DNA of 64,000 nucleotides from Tepidiforma sp. (GTDB lineage: Bacteria > Chloroflexota > Dehalococcoidia > Tepidiformales > Tepidiformaceae): contig NZ_BPIG01000003.1 of NCBI RefSeq assembly GCF_026003995.1, positions 124,001-188,000 on the forward strand, given 5' to 3'. The notes beneath the pieces are model-generated. The model was given only the letters and a program-made list of their open reading frames with translations. It was not told where the DNA came from and searched no databases. The first letter of the stretch is position 1; each line of letters starts with the position of its first letter. Below, piece after piece: positions 28,688 to 36,032 of this stretch. A program made the translations under genes and the position numbers.

Positions 28688-29152
28688 TCAGGCGAACAGG
28701 TGGCGGAAGCCGGCCGGGATGCGGCTGTCGAGGCGCTCGAGGTGGTATTCGACCCAGATGCCGGGGCGTTCGGTGCGGATGCCGGGGGCATCGAGGTTGA
28801 AGCGGTCCTGCTGGCGGCGGATGTCGCGGGCGAGCTGTTCGTACCGCTGGCGGGCGTGGAGGATGGCGAGGCGGTGGCCCTCCCAGTCGCCGGTGGCGGC
28901 GGCCTGCTCGCAGAGGCGGCGGTGGGCCTCATCGATGCCGGCGAGCCGTTCGAGCCCGGCTTCGATGTCGCGCGCGAGGTTGAGCCATTCCGGGAGGACG
29001 CCGGCGTTCTTGAGGATATGGTGGCCGAGCCAGTTCGGGTCGTTTTCGTTGCCGTCGAAGCGGAGGGGTTTGCCGGCGCCGGGGAGGTTATCGAAGAGGC
29101 CGGCGGCCATGGCTTCCTGGATCTGGGATTCGATGGCTTTTTCGAGCGACAT
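28688..29152 (-). CDS. DUF1992 (DnaJ-homologue subfamily C28 conserved domain) protein
   Basis: 154 aa from ATG 29152. The conserved opening is IESQIQEAMAAGLFDNLPGAGKPL, then NWLGHHILKNAGVLPEWLNL. This domain occurs in eukaryotic DNAJC28 without a J domain being present here, and its bacterial function is unknown. The upstream open frame is not conserved. Confidence 0.85.
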   Translation of the reverse strand: MSLEKAIESQIQEAMAAGLFDNLPGAGKPLRFDGNENDPNWLGHHILKNAGVLPEWLNLARDIEAGLERLAGIDEAHRRLCEQAAATGDWEGHRLAILHARQRYEQLARDIRRQQDRFNLDAPGIRTERPGIWVEYHLERLDSRIPAGFRHLFA

Positions 29153-29171
29153 GGGCGGCCGGGCTCGGACG

Positions 29172-29201
29172 GGAATGGCCCGCCGGGCGGCGGGCCATTC
29201 C
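29172..29201 (-). terminator. Long hairpin between the 29231 gene and the DUF1992 gene
   Basis: A 13-bp perfect stem, GGAATGGCCCGCC with GGCGGGCCATTCC, has a 4-nt loop. It lies just upstream of the DUF1992 start, so it ends or attenuates the preceding transcript. Confidence 0.6.
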
Positions 29202-29230
29202 ATGGTAGCGGACTGCGGACGGCCGCGGGG

Positions 29231-29533
29231 TCAGTCGGCCGAGGGGAGGACCTTCGGCTGGAGGAGCTCCATCGGGCGGCCGTCGACGTTGAGGGCGCAC
29301 GGGCCGGGCTTCACGACGAGCACTTCGATGCCGGTCTGCTCATCGCGGTAGCGCTTACCGAGCTGGACGGTCTCCATGCCGGTGGTATCGACGGTGACGC
29401 TCGGGTCTTCCTGGCCGCGGATCTGCATGGGGACATCGCCGCAGCGGAGTTCGCCGTTGCCCCCTTTGGTGACGATGAATTCGGCGACGCCGCCGGGCAC
29501 GACGTAGCGCTTGCCAGTCTGGGCTGCTGCCAT
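29231..29533 (-). CDS. Conserved small protein of unknown function
   Basis: 100 aa, predicted soluble, beta-rich. It has KRYVVPGGVAEFIVTKGGNG, LRCGDVPM with a single Cys, and TVQLGKRYRDEQTGIEVLVVKPG. The same-strand bc-complex operon lies upstream and ends at its own terminator, so this gene is probably transcribed separately. The C-terminal half resembles small rubredoxin-lacking or desulforedoxin-adjacent proteins only loosely; I do not assign a function. Confidence 0.7.
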   Translation of the reverse strand: MAAAQTGKRYVVPGGVAEFIVTKGGNGELRCGDVPMQIRGQEDPSVTVDTTGMETVQLGKRYRDEQTGIEVLVVKPGPCALNVDGRPMELLQPKVLPSAD

Positions 29534-29626
29534 CCCTTCTTCCCCTGTCCTGTGGAAATTGGCGCCCGGGTGCCGGGCGCGGTATTTGGCCGGATCCTAC
29601 GGAGGCGGCGGGCCGGGGTCAAACGG

Positions 29627-29650
29627 AAGGGGGGCCGTCCGGCCCCCCTT
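29627..29650 (-). terminator. Terminator of the bc-complex operon
   Basis: A 10-bp stem, AAGGGGGGCC with GGCCCCCCTT, has a 4-nt loop. It is 24 nt past the stop codon of the cytochrome/LysM/cupredoxin gene on the transcribed strand. Confidence 0.75.
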
Positions 29651-29673
29651 CGTGCGGTGCGCGCGGGCGGGGG

Positions 29674-31524
29674 TTATTCCTCGACCCAGATGTAGGCGAG
29701 CATCGGCGGATGGTAGTCGCAGGTGACCTTGAATTCGCCGGGCGTGTTCATCGTGATCTGGCGGGTATCGCCCTGGCGGAGGTCAGGCCCCTGCACCTGG
29801 CCGTTGAAGACGATGTTGTGGAGGCCGACGACGGACGTGAAGGTGATGGTGGTGCCGGGCTTTACCTTCACGCCGCCCTGGTTCGGGGGCTGCTGCTGGC
29901 CGTCGGCGATGACGGTCCAGTCGCTGGCATGGGCGTCAATCTTCACGTCGGTGCTGAAGTTGTCCGGCTTCGTGATGCTGACCGGGGTGCCGAGGCCAGG
30001 CAGGGTTTCGAAGACGGCATTCGGGATGGCGTACTGGACGCAGGCCGTGCCGGGGTTGATCGCGTCGGGCGGCGCGGTGCCCCAGGCCGAATCCGGCAGC
30101 TTCAGCGCGGTGCCGATGGCGAGGATGCTGTTCGCCTGGATGCCGTTTGCCTCGGCGAGGGTCGCGGCCGTCACGTTGGAGAAGCCGGCGGCGACTTCCT
30201 CGAGGCTCTGGCCCTTCACCGTGTAGCGGTCGATCTTCGGCAGCCGGATGACGACGTCCTGGCTGAGCGGCGTGGCCGGGTCCGCATTGTTGGCGCGCGC
30301 CAGGTCGGCCACGGTGGTCTTGTGGTCGTTGGCGACCGACTGCCAGGTATCGGCGAGCCCGACGATGTAGCGGGTGCCGGAGGGCAGCCGGATCTCCTGG
30401 CCGGGGTTCACGACCGGCGAGGCCGGGTCGAGGTTGTTGAGGGTGGCGAGGGCGGCGACGTCCGTGATGCCGTGCATCTCGGCGATTTCGGCGAGCGTCT
30501 GGCCTTCCTTCGCAACGTAGACGAGGTTGGGGAGGTTGAGCCGGCGCCGGTGCTCGAGCTCGGCGGTATCGGCGACGCCGTTGAATATGTCGGGGTTGAG
30601 CTGGCGGAGGTCGGCGACGGCGATGCCGTGCTGCTGAGCGATGGAGGACGGGGTATCGCCGGCGGCGATGATGTAGGTCGCGCCCTGCGGCAGCTGGAGC
30701 GTCTCACCGGGGAAGAGGCCGGCGCGGGGCTGGCCGTCGGCGGTGAGGAGCTGCATCGTCGCGACGCCGCGCTTCTCTTCGTAGGTGTACTTCAGCCCGT
30801 TGAGGTCGGCGATGATGACCGGCCCGACGAACTGGGCATCGGCGATCTTCCGCAGGGTCTCGTTGTCCTTATAGACGGTGTAGATGTAGCCGTTCGGCAT
30901 CGCGCTGAAGCCCGGGATGCGGACGCGCGTGTACTTCGGCAGGACTTCGTCGACGTTGCGGTTGCCGTTGGCGGCGGAGATCTCGGCGTAGCCGATGCCG
31001 TGCTGGCGGGCGATGGTGGTGAGGGTATCGCCGCTGACGAGGGCGGTGAGCTCAGTATTCAGGTTGTGGGCGAAGTGCTCGGCTTCGAGCCACCACTTGG
31101 AGGTGGGGACGCCGTCGACTTCGGTGTCCTCGGGCGCGGTGATGAGGTTGATGAGGTGTTCGATCTGGATGGTATTGAGCGAGCCGCCGTTGGTGTTGAG
31201 CCAGGCGGGCATGCGGGTGCCGGCGCGGCCGCAGTAGAGGGTGCGGCGGAGCATCGCCTTATTGGCGGCGAGGACGAGGGGGTCCTGGTTCTTGAACTCG
31301 GGCGTATCGAGCGGGAGGCCGACGCCGCCTTCGCCGCGGTTGCCGTGGCAGGTGCGGCAGTTGTTCGCGTAGAGGAGGGCGCCCCGCTCGCGGGACTGAT
31401 CCATCGTCCAGGTCTGTTGCGACTCCGAGCGAACGGGGAGGTCGATGGCCGCGTAGGCTGCGCAGCCGCCGACGGTCATGAAGAGGAGGGCGACGATCAG
31501 GATGATCTGCTTTTGGGTGTTCAA
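29674..31524 (-). CDS. Cytochrome c - LysM repeats - cupredoxin fusion protein
   Basis: 616 aa, exported. An N-terminal hydrophobic helix ends in a possible lipobox (VGGC, Cys 21). Residues about 45-130 form a cytochrome c domain with haem motif CRTCH (Cys 56, Cys 59, His 60) and likely axial Met 105 in TRMPAW. Residues about 160-480 hold about six LysM-like units, for example LVSGDTLTTIARQHGI and YVAKEGQTLAEIAEMHGI, which normally bind peptidoglycan. Residues about 525-616 form a cupredoxin with candidate copper ligands in LHNIVF and in CDYHPPM. It is the last gene of the bc operon, 15 nt after the Rieske gene. I infer a wall-bound carrier taking electrons from the bc complex to a copper or haem acceptor. 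Confidence 0.88.
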   Translation of the reverse strand: MNTQKQIILIVALLFMTVGGCAAYAAIDLPVRSESQQTWTMDQSRERGALLYANNCRTCHGNRGEGGVGLPLDTPEFKNQDPLVLAANKAMLRRTLYCGRAGTRMPAWLNTNGGSLNTIQIEHLINLITAPEDTEVDGVPTSKWWLEAEHFAHNLNTELTALVSGDTLTTIARQHGIGYAEISAANGNRNVDEVLPKYTRVRIPGFSAMPNGYIYTVYKDNETLRKIADAQFVGPVIIADLNGLKYTYEEKRGVATMQLLTADGQPRAGLFPGETLQLPQGATYIIAAGDTPSSIAQQHGIAVADLRQLNPDIFNGVADTAELEHRRRLNLPNLVYVAKEGQTLAEIAEMHGITDVAALATLNNLDPASPVVNPGQEIRLPSGTRYIVGLADTWQSVANDHKTTVADLARANNADPATPLSQDVVIRLPKIDRYTVKGQSLEEVAAGFSNVTAATLAEANGIQANSILAIGTALKLPDSAWGTAPPDAINPGTACVQYAIPNAVFETLPGLGTPVSITKPDNFSTDVKIDAHASDWTVIADGQQQPPNQGGVKVKPGTTITFTSVVGLHNIVFNGQVQGPDLRQGDTRQITMNTPGEFKVTCDYHPPMLAYIWVEE

Positions 31525-31539
31525 TCGAACCTCCTCTTC

Positions 31540-32145
31540 CTACGCGTAGGGCACGGCGCGCAGCGGGTTATCGGCCGAGCCGCTGGTAATCTGGCCGGTG
31601 TTGACGTTCACGGAGCCGTCGGCGTTGACGGTGAGGCGCATGGTGTCCATCGGGCGCGGCGCGGGGCCGTACACGCGGATACCGGCCTTGGAGTAGGTCG
31701 AGCCGTGGCAGGGGCAGCGGAACCAGCCGATGATGCCCGGGAAGTTCACCTGGGCGCCGTTGAAGGCCGGGTTCCACGGCACGGTGCAGCCGAGGTGGGG
31801 GCACTTCCAGTAGAGGGCGAGGAGGCCGCCGGTGCCGCCGACCTGGAGGACGTCGCCCTCCGGGCCGTTGAGGTTGACGAGCCAGAACTTGCCCTCGGGG
31901 ATGCGGACCGGGTCGGCGCCGGGCCGCGGGATGCGGTCGGCGGTGACGGTCACGGTGCCGCCGAAGCCGGTGGGCTTCCGGAGGTTGAAGAAGCCGAGGA
32001 AGCTGGCGAGCAGGCCGCCGGTGAAGAGGGTGAGGCCGGCGAAGGCGCTCACGCGGAGGAACGAGCGGCGGGCGAGCTTGCGGGCTTCGATCTGGCGCGC
32101 GCGTTCGATGCGCCCGGTGGCGCGGGGTGCGGTTTCAGCTGCCAT
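31540..32145 (-). CDS. qcrA: Rieske iron-sulfur protein of the bc complex
   Basis: 201 aa. An N-terminal basic segment with RRSFLRVSAFAGLTLF is a twin-arginine-like membrane anchor. The [2Fe-2S] cluster ligands are in CPHLGC and CPCHGS, with the usual insert between. It accepts an electron from menaquinol at the Qo site. It is one base away from the subunit-IV-like gene upstream and 15 nt from the fusion cytochrome downstream. Confidence 0.95.
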   Translation of the reverse strand: MAAETAPRATGRIERARQIEARKLARRSFLRVSAFAGLTLFTGGLLASFLGFFNLRKPTGFGGTVTVTADRIPRPGADPVRIPEGKFWLVNLNGPEGDVLQVGGTGGLLALYWKCPHLGCTVPWNPAFNGAQVNFPGIIGWFRCPCHGSTYSKAGIRVYGPAPRPMDTMRLTVNADGSVNVNTGQITSGSADNPLRAVPYA

Positions 32146-32146
32146 G

Positions 32147-33037
32147 TCAGTGTGCCTCCTGCCCCGGGATGCCTTCGCTCACCTTGAGCTGCCACGGGAG
32201 GACGAGCTCCTGGCCCTGGCCGCGGAAGGCGGTGCCGACGAGGGTGAGGACGCCGAAGACGACCACGAAGCCGGTGAAGAGCGCGAGGAGCGCGTCGCGC
32301 CGGCTGACCACCCAGCCCATCCGCCAGAGGGTGTAGATGAGGAGGCTCGGCAGGCCGACGAGGGCGACGATCGGGATCGCCTGCTCGACGAGCCAGCCGG
32401 GGAAGTCGAGGTGCTGGAAGGTGGTGGGGCCGCCGCGGCCGGTGCCGTCGAGGATGCGGAGTTCGAACGGCAGGTAGGTGATGCTGTGCGACCATTCGGG
32501 CCACGGCAGCTGCGACTGCATGGAGCGGACGTTTTCGAGGAAGCGGAAGGTATCGCCGCCGGAGAGCCCGAACCAGGCATGGAGGAAGTAGGCGACCTTG
32601 CCGGTGTCCCAGAGGATGAGGATCCAGGTGCCGACGAAGGCGACGATGCCGGAGACGATGGTGATGCGCCAGGCGTTTTCGGTGGCGAACCAGGCGCCCT
32701 GGCCTTCGTTATCGCGGTCGAAGTAGGGGAAGGCGGCGAGGAGGATGAGCCAGACGGTCGGCACGATGATGCCGGCCATGGCGGCGTTCATGTGGAGCAG
32801 GAGCTCCTGCAGGTTGAGGAGGTACCACGGCGCCTTGGAGGGGTTCGGCGTGACGTCGGGGTTCGCCTGGTCGAGCAGCGGCGCGTTCATGAACGTCGAC
32901 AGGATGAGGAGGCCGACGGTGAAGACGAGCGCCGAGATGAATTCGACGAAGATGAGGTCGGGCCAGACGAGGACCTCTTCGTCGCGCGCGCGGGGCTGAG
33001 GCCGCGCGACGGGCCGAGCTACGACTGCGGTTGCCAT
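32147..33037 (-). CDS. qcrC: Cytochrome b C-terminal (subunit IV-like) protein of the bc complex
   Basis: 296 aa with at least four strong membrane helices. The Qo-site region reads NPSKAPWYLLNLQELLLHMN, so the usual PEWY motif is APWY and the catalytic Glu is absent; PDWY or PEWY is standard in b6f and Bacillus enzymes. The region after it is longer than plant subunit IV, with an extra soluble loop (about residues 150-210). The gene symbol follows the Bacillus convention and is approximate. It overlaps no neighbour and sits between the b6-like and Rieske genes. Confidence 0.85.
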   Translation of the reverse strand: MATAVVARPVARPQPRARDEEVLVWPDLIFVEFISALVFTVGLLILSTFMNAPLLDQANPDVTPNPSKAPWYLLNLQELLLHMNAAMAGIIVPTVWLILLAAFPYFDRDNEGQGAWFATENAWRITIVSGIVAFVGTWILILWDTGKVAYFLHAWFGLSGGDTFRFLENVRSMQSQLPWPEWSHSITYLPFELRILDGTGRGGPTTFQHLDFPGWLVEQAIPIVALVGLPSLLIYTLWRMGWVVSRRDALLALFTGFVVVFGVLTLVGTAFRGQGQELVLPWQLKVSEGIPGQEAH

Positions 33038-33073
33038 GCGTTCCCCTCTCTCAACCTGGAGTGTGGCGGCGGC

Positions 33074-33826
33074 TTAGAGCGGCCGCGCGAGGCCGCCGTC
33101 GCGGCGGATGCGCCAGAAGTGCACGGCCATGAAGATGGCGGCGAGCAGCGGCAGGCCGATGACGTGGAGCGTGTAGAAGCGGATGAGCGCGTTCGGGCCG
33201 ACTTCGAAGCCGCCGAGCATCCAGAAGCGGGTCTTCGGGCCGAGGACGGGCGCGGAGCCGGCGATTTCGGAGCCGACGGTGATGGCCCAGAAGGCGAGCT
33301 GGTCCCACGGCAGGAGGTAGCCGGTGAAGCTGAGGAGGAAGGTGAGGACGAGGAGGATGACGCCCACGACCCAGTTGAACTCGCGCGGGGGCTTGTAGGC
33401 GCCGGTATAGAAGACGCGCATCATGTGGAGGAAGACGAGGATGACCATGGCATGGGCCATCCAGCGGTGCATGTTGCGCATCAGCTGGCCGAACTGGACG
33501 GTGGTGGTGATGTTCTGGATATCGAGGTAGGCCCGCTCGACGGAGGGCACGTAGTAGAACATCAGCAGGATGCCCGTTACGGTGAGGCCGAGGAACATGA
33601 AGAAAGAAAGGCCGCCCAGGCAGTAGGTGTGGGTGATTTTGACGTGGGTGCGATGGATGCGGGTGGGGTGGAGGTGGAGGAACACGTTCGTCGCAACGAT
33701 GAGCATCTGGTTGCGCGGCGTGTTCGGGTAGCCGGTGCGGAAGATGGACTTCCAGACGTAGTTATGGAAGAGCTTGTCGTAGATCTTGTCGGCGAGCGTT
33801 GGCTTGGGCGGTGCTTCGACGGCCAT
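33074..33826 (-). CDS. qcrB: Cytochrome b6-like N-terminal subunit of the bc complex
   Basis: 250 aa with four membrane helices. Haem-b ligands are two His pairs: MHRW with FLHMM (14 apart, as in b6) and LHVIG with VHFWR (15 apart). The segment [11 protein letters not shown] contains the Cys equivalent to Cys 35 of cytochrome b6, which covalently binds the extra haem c-i, so a third haem is likely here. It forms the quinol-oxidising core with the subunit-IV-like protein. Confidence 0.92.
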   Translation of the reverse strand: MAVEAPPKPTLADKIYDKLFHNYVWKSIFRTGYPNTPRNQMLIVATNVFLHLHPTRIHRTHVKITHTYCLGGLSFFMFLGLTVTGILLMFYYVPSVERAYLDIQNITTTVQFGQLMRNMHRWMAHAMVILVFLHMMRVFYTGAYKPPREFNWVVGVILLVLTFLLSFTGYLLPWDQLAFWAITVGSEIAGSAPVLGPKTRFWMLGGFEVGPNALIRFYTLHVIGLPLLAAIFMAVHFWRIRRDGGLARPL

Positions 33827-33835
33827 GTTCCTTCC

Positions 33836-33955
33836 TTACCTCTGCCACCACTGCCCGAAGAGCACGAGGATCCCGAGCATCGCGGTGATGGTGATCGCAA
33901 CGATGACGAGTTCGAGGGGCTCTGCGAAGTCGTGCGGTAGATTAGCCCATTCCAT
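33836..33955 (-). CDS. 39-residue membrane peptide, first gene of the bc operon
   Basis: ATG 33955 to TAA 33836 encodes one hydrophobic helix (VIVAITITAMLGILVLFG) with an acidic N-terminal side (MEWANLPHDFAEPLE) and a WWQR end. An AGGGGGAGG ribosome-binding site precedes it. It lies between the operon promoter and the cytochrome b6-like gene, with 9 nt to the next start. By position and form it resembles the single-helix small subunits of b6f complexes such as PetG or PetN, but no sequence similarity is evident. Confidence 0.7.
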   Translation of the reverse strand: MEWANLPHDFAEPLELVIVAITITAMLGILVLFGQWWQR

Positions 33956-34035
33956 GCGGCCGGCCTCCCCCTCCCCGGCTCCGGGGCGCAAGGAGCCCCG
34001 GTACGGGTACTTTGTGAATCCTGTAGCAAGGCAGA

Positions 34036-34064
34036 GTTATACCATCGGCCCCGTACCGGATCAA
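34036..34064 (-). promoter_or_regulatory. Sigma-70-type promoter of the bc operon
   Basis: On the minus strand TTGATC (34059-34064) and TATAAC (34036-34041) are 17 nt apart, the consensus spacing. Transcription would start about 75 nt before the 39-codon gene. A stem with arms GGCTCC/GGAGCC lies in the leader. Confidence 0.7.
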
Positions 34065-34123
34065 ACCGGGAAGGCCCGGATGGGGGCCGCGCTTACGTTC
34101 TCCGCGAAGGCGGCGCGGAACCT

Positions 34124-34864
34124 TCACGGCGGGGCCGCCCCGGGGCGCCGCCGCCGGAAGCGCATCCGGGCGAGCCCGCGGATGTCTTCGAGGGCGGTGC
34201 TGACGATCTTCACCTTCGTATCCGGGTCTTCGACCCAGCGGACGGGGAGTTCGCAGATCTTGAGGCCGGCCTGCTGGGCGAGGATGAGGAGCTCGGTATC
34301 GAAGAACCACATCCGGTTTTCGATGTGGGGGACGACGAGCTGGACGGCGCGGCGGTTGAGCGCTTTGAAGCCGCACTGGGCGTCGGTGATGCGGAGCCGC
34401 GGGAAGGTGAGGCGGATGAGGGCGACGTAGCCGCGGCTCGTGATTTCGCGCTTCAGCTGGCGCTTCACCTTCGCGCCGCGGGCGAGGCGGGAGCCGATGG
34501 CGACATCGCAGCCGCGCTCGGCGACCATGGCGATGAGCTCGGGCAGGTGGGCGAGGTCCGTCGAGAGGTCGACGTCCATGTAGCTGACGATGTCGGCGTC
34601 GCTCTGGAGCCACGCTTCGCGGAGGGCGAGGCCGCGGCCTTTGACTTCGAGGACGAGGGCGTGGACGCGCTCGTGCTCGGCGGCGAGACGGCGGGCCAGT
34701 TCGGAGGTGCCGTCGGTGGAGCCGTTATCGGCGATGACGAGCCGCCAGTCGTACTGGGGGTTCTGCTCGAAGAGGGCGAGGGTGGCGAGGGTGCTCTGCT
34801 CGAGGACTTTGACCTCGTTGTAGCACGGGATGACGACGTCGACGCGGGGCCGCGGCGCGGTCAT
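34124..34864 (-). CDS. Family 2 glycosyltransferase (dolichyl-phosphate mannose synthase-like)
   Basis: 246 aa, GT-A fold. Signatures are VDVVIPCYNEVKVLE, VIADNGSTDGTSELAR, and the metal-binding YMDVDLSTDL. AIGSRL and ITDAQCGFKALN are typical of polyprenyl-phosphate sugar transferases. No C-terminal membrane helices, so it resembles DPM1. It would move a sugar to a lipid carrier for glycan or protein glycosylation at the membrane. ATG 34864 with CACAAT 6 nt upstream. Confidence 0.85.
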   Translation of the reverse strand: MTAPRPRVDVVIPCYNEVKVLEQSTLATLALFEQNPQYDWRLVIADNGSTDGTSELARRLAAEHERVHALVLEVKGRGLALREAWLQSDADIVSYMDVDLSTDLAHLPELIAMVAERGCDVAIGSRLARGAKVKRQLKREITSRGYVALIRLTFPRLRITDAQCGFKALNRRAVQLVVPHIENRMWFFDTELLILAQQAGLKICELPVRWVEDPDTKVKIVSTALEDIRGLARMRFRRRRPGAAPP

Positions 34865-34870
34865 GGGGTG

Positions 34871-34876
34871 ATTGTG
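34871..34876 (-). promoter_or_regulatory. -10-like element of a leaderless promoter
   Basis: CACAAT on the minus strand, 6 nt before ATG 34864, matching the purQ arrangement. Confidence 0.45.
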
Positions 34877-34903
34877 GGGCCGGGCGGGCGGTGTGTCGAT
34901 GAG

Positions 34904-35030
34904 CGGGAGGCGGGAGGCGGGAACCGGGAGGCGGGAACCGGGAGGCGGGAGGCGGGAGGCGGGAGGCGGGAGGCGGGAGGCGGGGAGAGAGGATAACCTC
35001 CAACCTCCAACCTCCAACCTCCAACCTCCC
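34904..35030 (+). repeat. Heptanucleotide arrays: GGGAGGC/GGGAACC (34904-34988) then CCTCCAA (34996-35030)
   Basis: Twelve G-rich heptads are followed, after a short spacer, by about five units of the complementary-type heptad CCTCCAA. The opposed G-rich and C-rich arrays sit in the gap between two divergent genes, the only array in this window at a 5'-5' junction. Confidence 0.85.
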
Positions 35031-35129
35031 GACCCGGGCGGGGCGGACCGGGGGCGGCAGGGCGGAGCGGGCGCTGTTCCCGGATGTTTCCCTTCACGGC
35101 GGCGGCGGGCTGCCGACACTCATTGCGTG

Positions 35130-35999
35130 ATGGGTAAGGATGCTGCCGCGCTGCTCTCGAGGATCGACGACCTGCCGCCGCTGCCCGCCGTGGCTGCGCG
35201 CGTCATGGGCATGGCCGAGGACGACCGGACGAGCGCGATGGACCTCGCGCAGGTGCTGGCGACGGACCAGGCGCTGACCGCGAAGCTCATCCGGATTTCG
35301 AACTCGGCCTTCTACGGCTTCGCGCGGCGCGTTTCGACGGTGCGCGAAGCGGTGGTGCTGCTCGGCTTCAAGCAGGTGCGGCAGGTGGCCATTGGTGCGA
35401 GCCTGATGACGACCTTCCGCAAGCTGCCGAACGAATCGTTCGACCTCGACCTCTTCTGGGGGCACAGCGTGGCCGTCGCGGTGGCCGGCGAGGCGCTCGC
35501 GAAGAAGTCGTTCACGGTGAAGCCGGAGGACGCCTTCACGGCCGGCATCCTGCACGACATCGGGCGGCTGGTGATCCGGCAGGTGATGCCGGCGGAGTTC
35601 GAACAGGCGGTGCAGATGGCCCGCCGCGGTGAGGCGCCGCTCCACATCGCCGAGCTGATGACGACGGGCTACGCCCACGACGAAGTCGGCCGGGCGCTGG
35701 GCGAGCTGTGGAAGTTCCCCGGCCACCTCGTGGAGGCGGTCCAGTGCCACCACGACGAAACGCTGACCCCGGAGCAGGATGGGCTGGCGGGGGTGGTGGC
35801 GCAGGCGAACCGGCTGGTGCTCCACTATGGGCTCTTCTGCGGGTACGACGTGGAGGGCGGCGAGGTGGCGCCGCTGCCGCCGGACCTCGCGGCGGTCGAG
35901 GCGGCCTGCGGCGGCATCGAGCGGGTGCTGAACCGGGCGTTCTCCTTCATCGAAGCGGCCTCGGGCACGCCCGACAACTGGTACGCCCGGGCGAGCTGA
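35130..35999 (+). CDS. HDOD-domain protein
   Basis: 289 aa. An HDOD core starts almost at residue 1: IDDLPPLPAVAARVMGMAED, ISNSAFYGFARRVSTVREAVVLLGFKQ (the second read in two parts), FTAGILHDIGRLV, and HHDETLTPEQ. The core is a degenerate relative of HD phosphohydrolases. These proteins act in signalling and often lack catalytic activity. ATG 35130 is preceded directly by an in-frame GTG; either could serve. The heptad array lies about 100 nt upstream. Confidence 0.88.
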   Translation: MGKDAAALLSRIDDLPPLPAVAARVMGMAEDDRTSAMDLAQVLATDQALTAKLIRISNSAFYGFARRVSTVREAVVLLGFKQVRQVAIGASLMTTFRKLPNESFDLDLFWGHSVAVAVAGEALAKKSFTVKPEDAFTAGILHDIGRLVIRQVMPAEFEQAVQMARRGEAPLHIAELMTTGYAHDEVGRALGELWKFPGHLVEAVQCHHDETLTPEQDGLAGVVAQANRLVLHYGLFCGYDVEGGEVAPLPPDLAAVEAACGGIERVLNRAFSFIEAASGTPDNWYARAS

Positions 36000-36020
36000 C
36001 ACGGGCCCGGCGGGGCGCGC

Positions 36021-36026
36021 TAGGAT
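36021..36026 (+). promoter_or_regulatory. -10 element of a leaderless promoter
   Basis: TAGGAT ends 6 nt before ATG 36033, with a CTGACA -35-like hexamer 19 nt upstream (35996-36001). The predicted transcript begins at the start codon. Confidence 0.5.
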
Positions 36027-36032
36027 GCGCGC

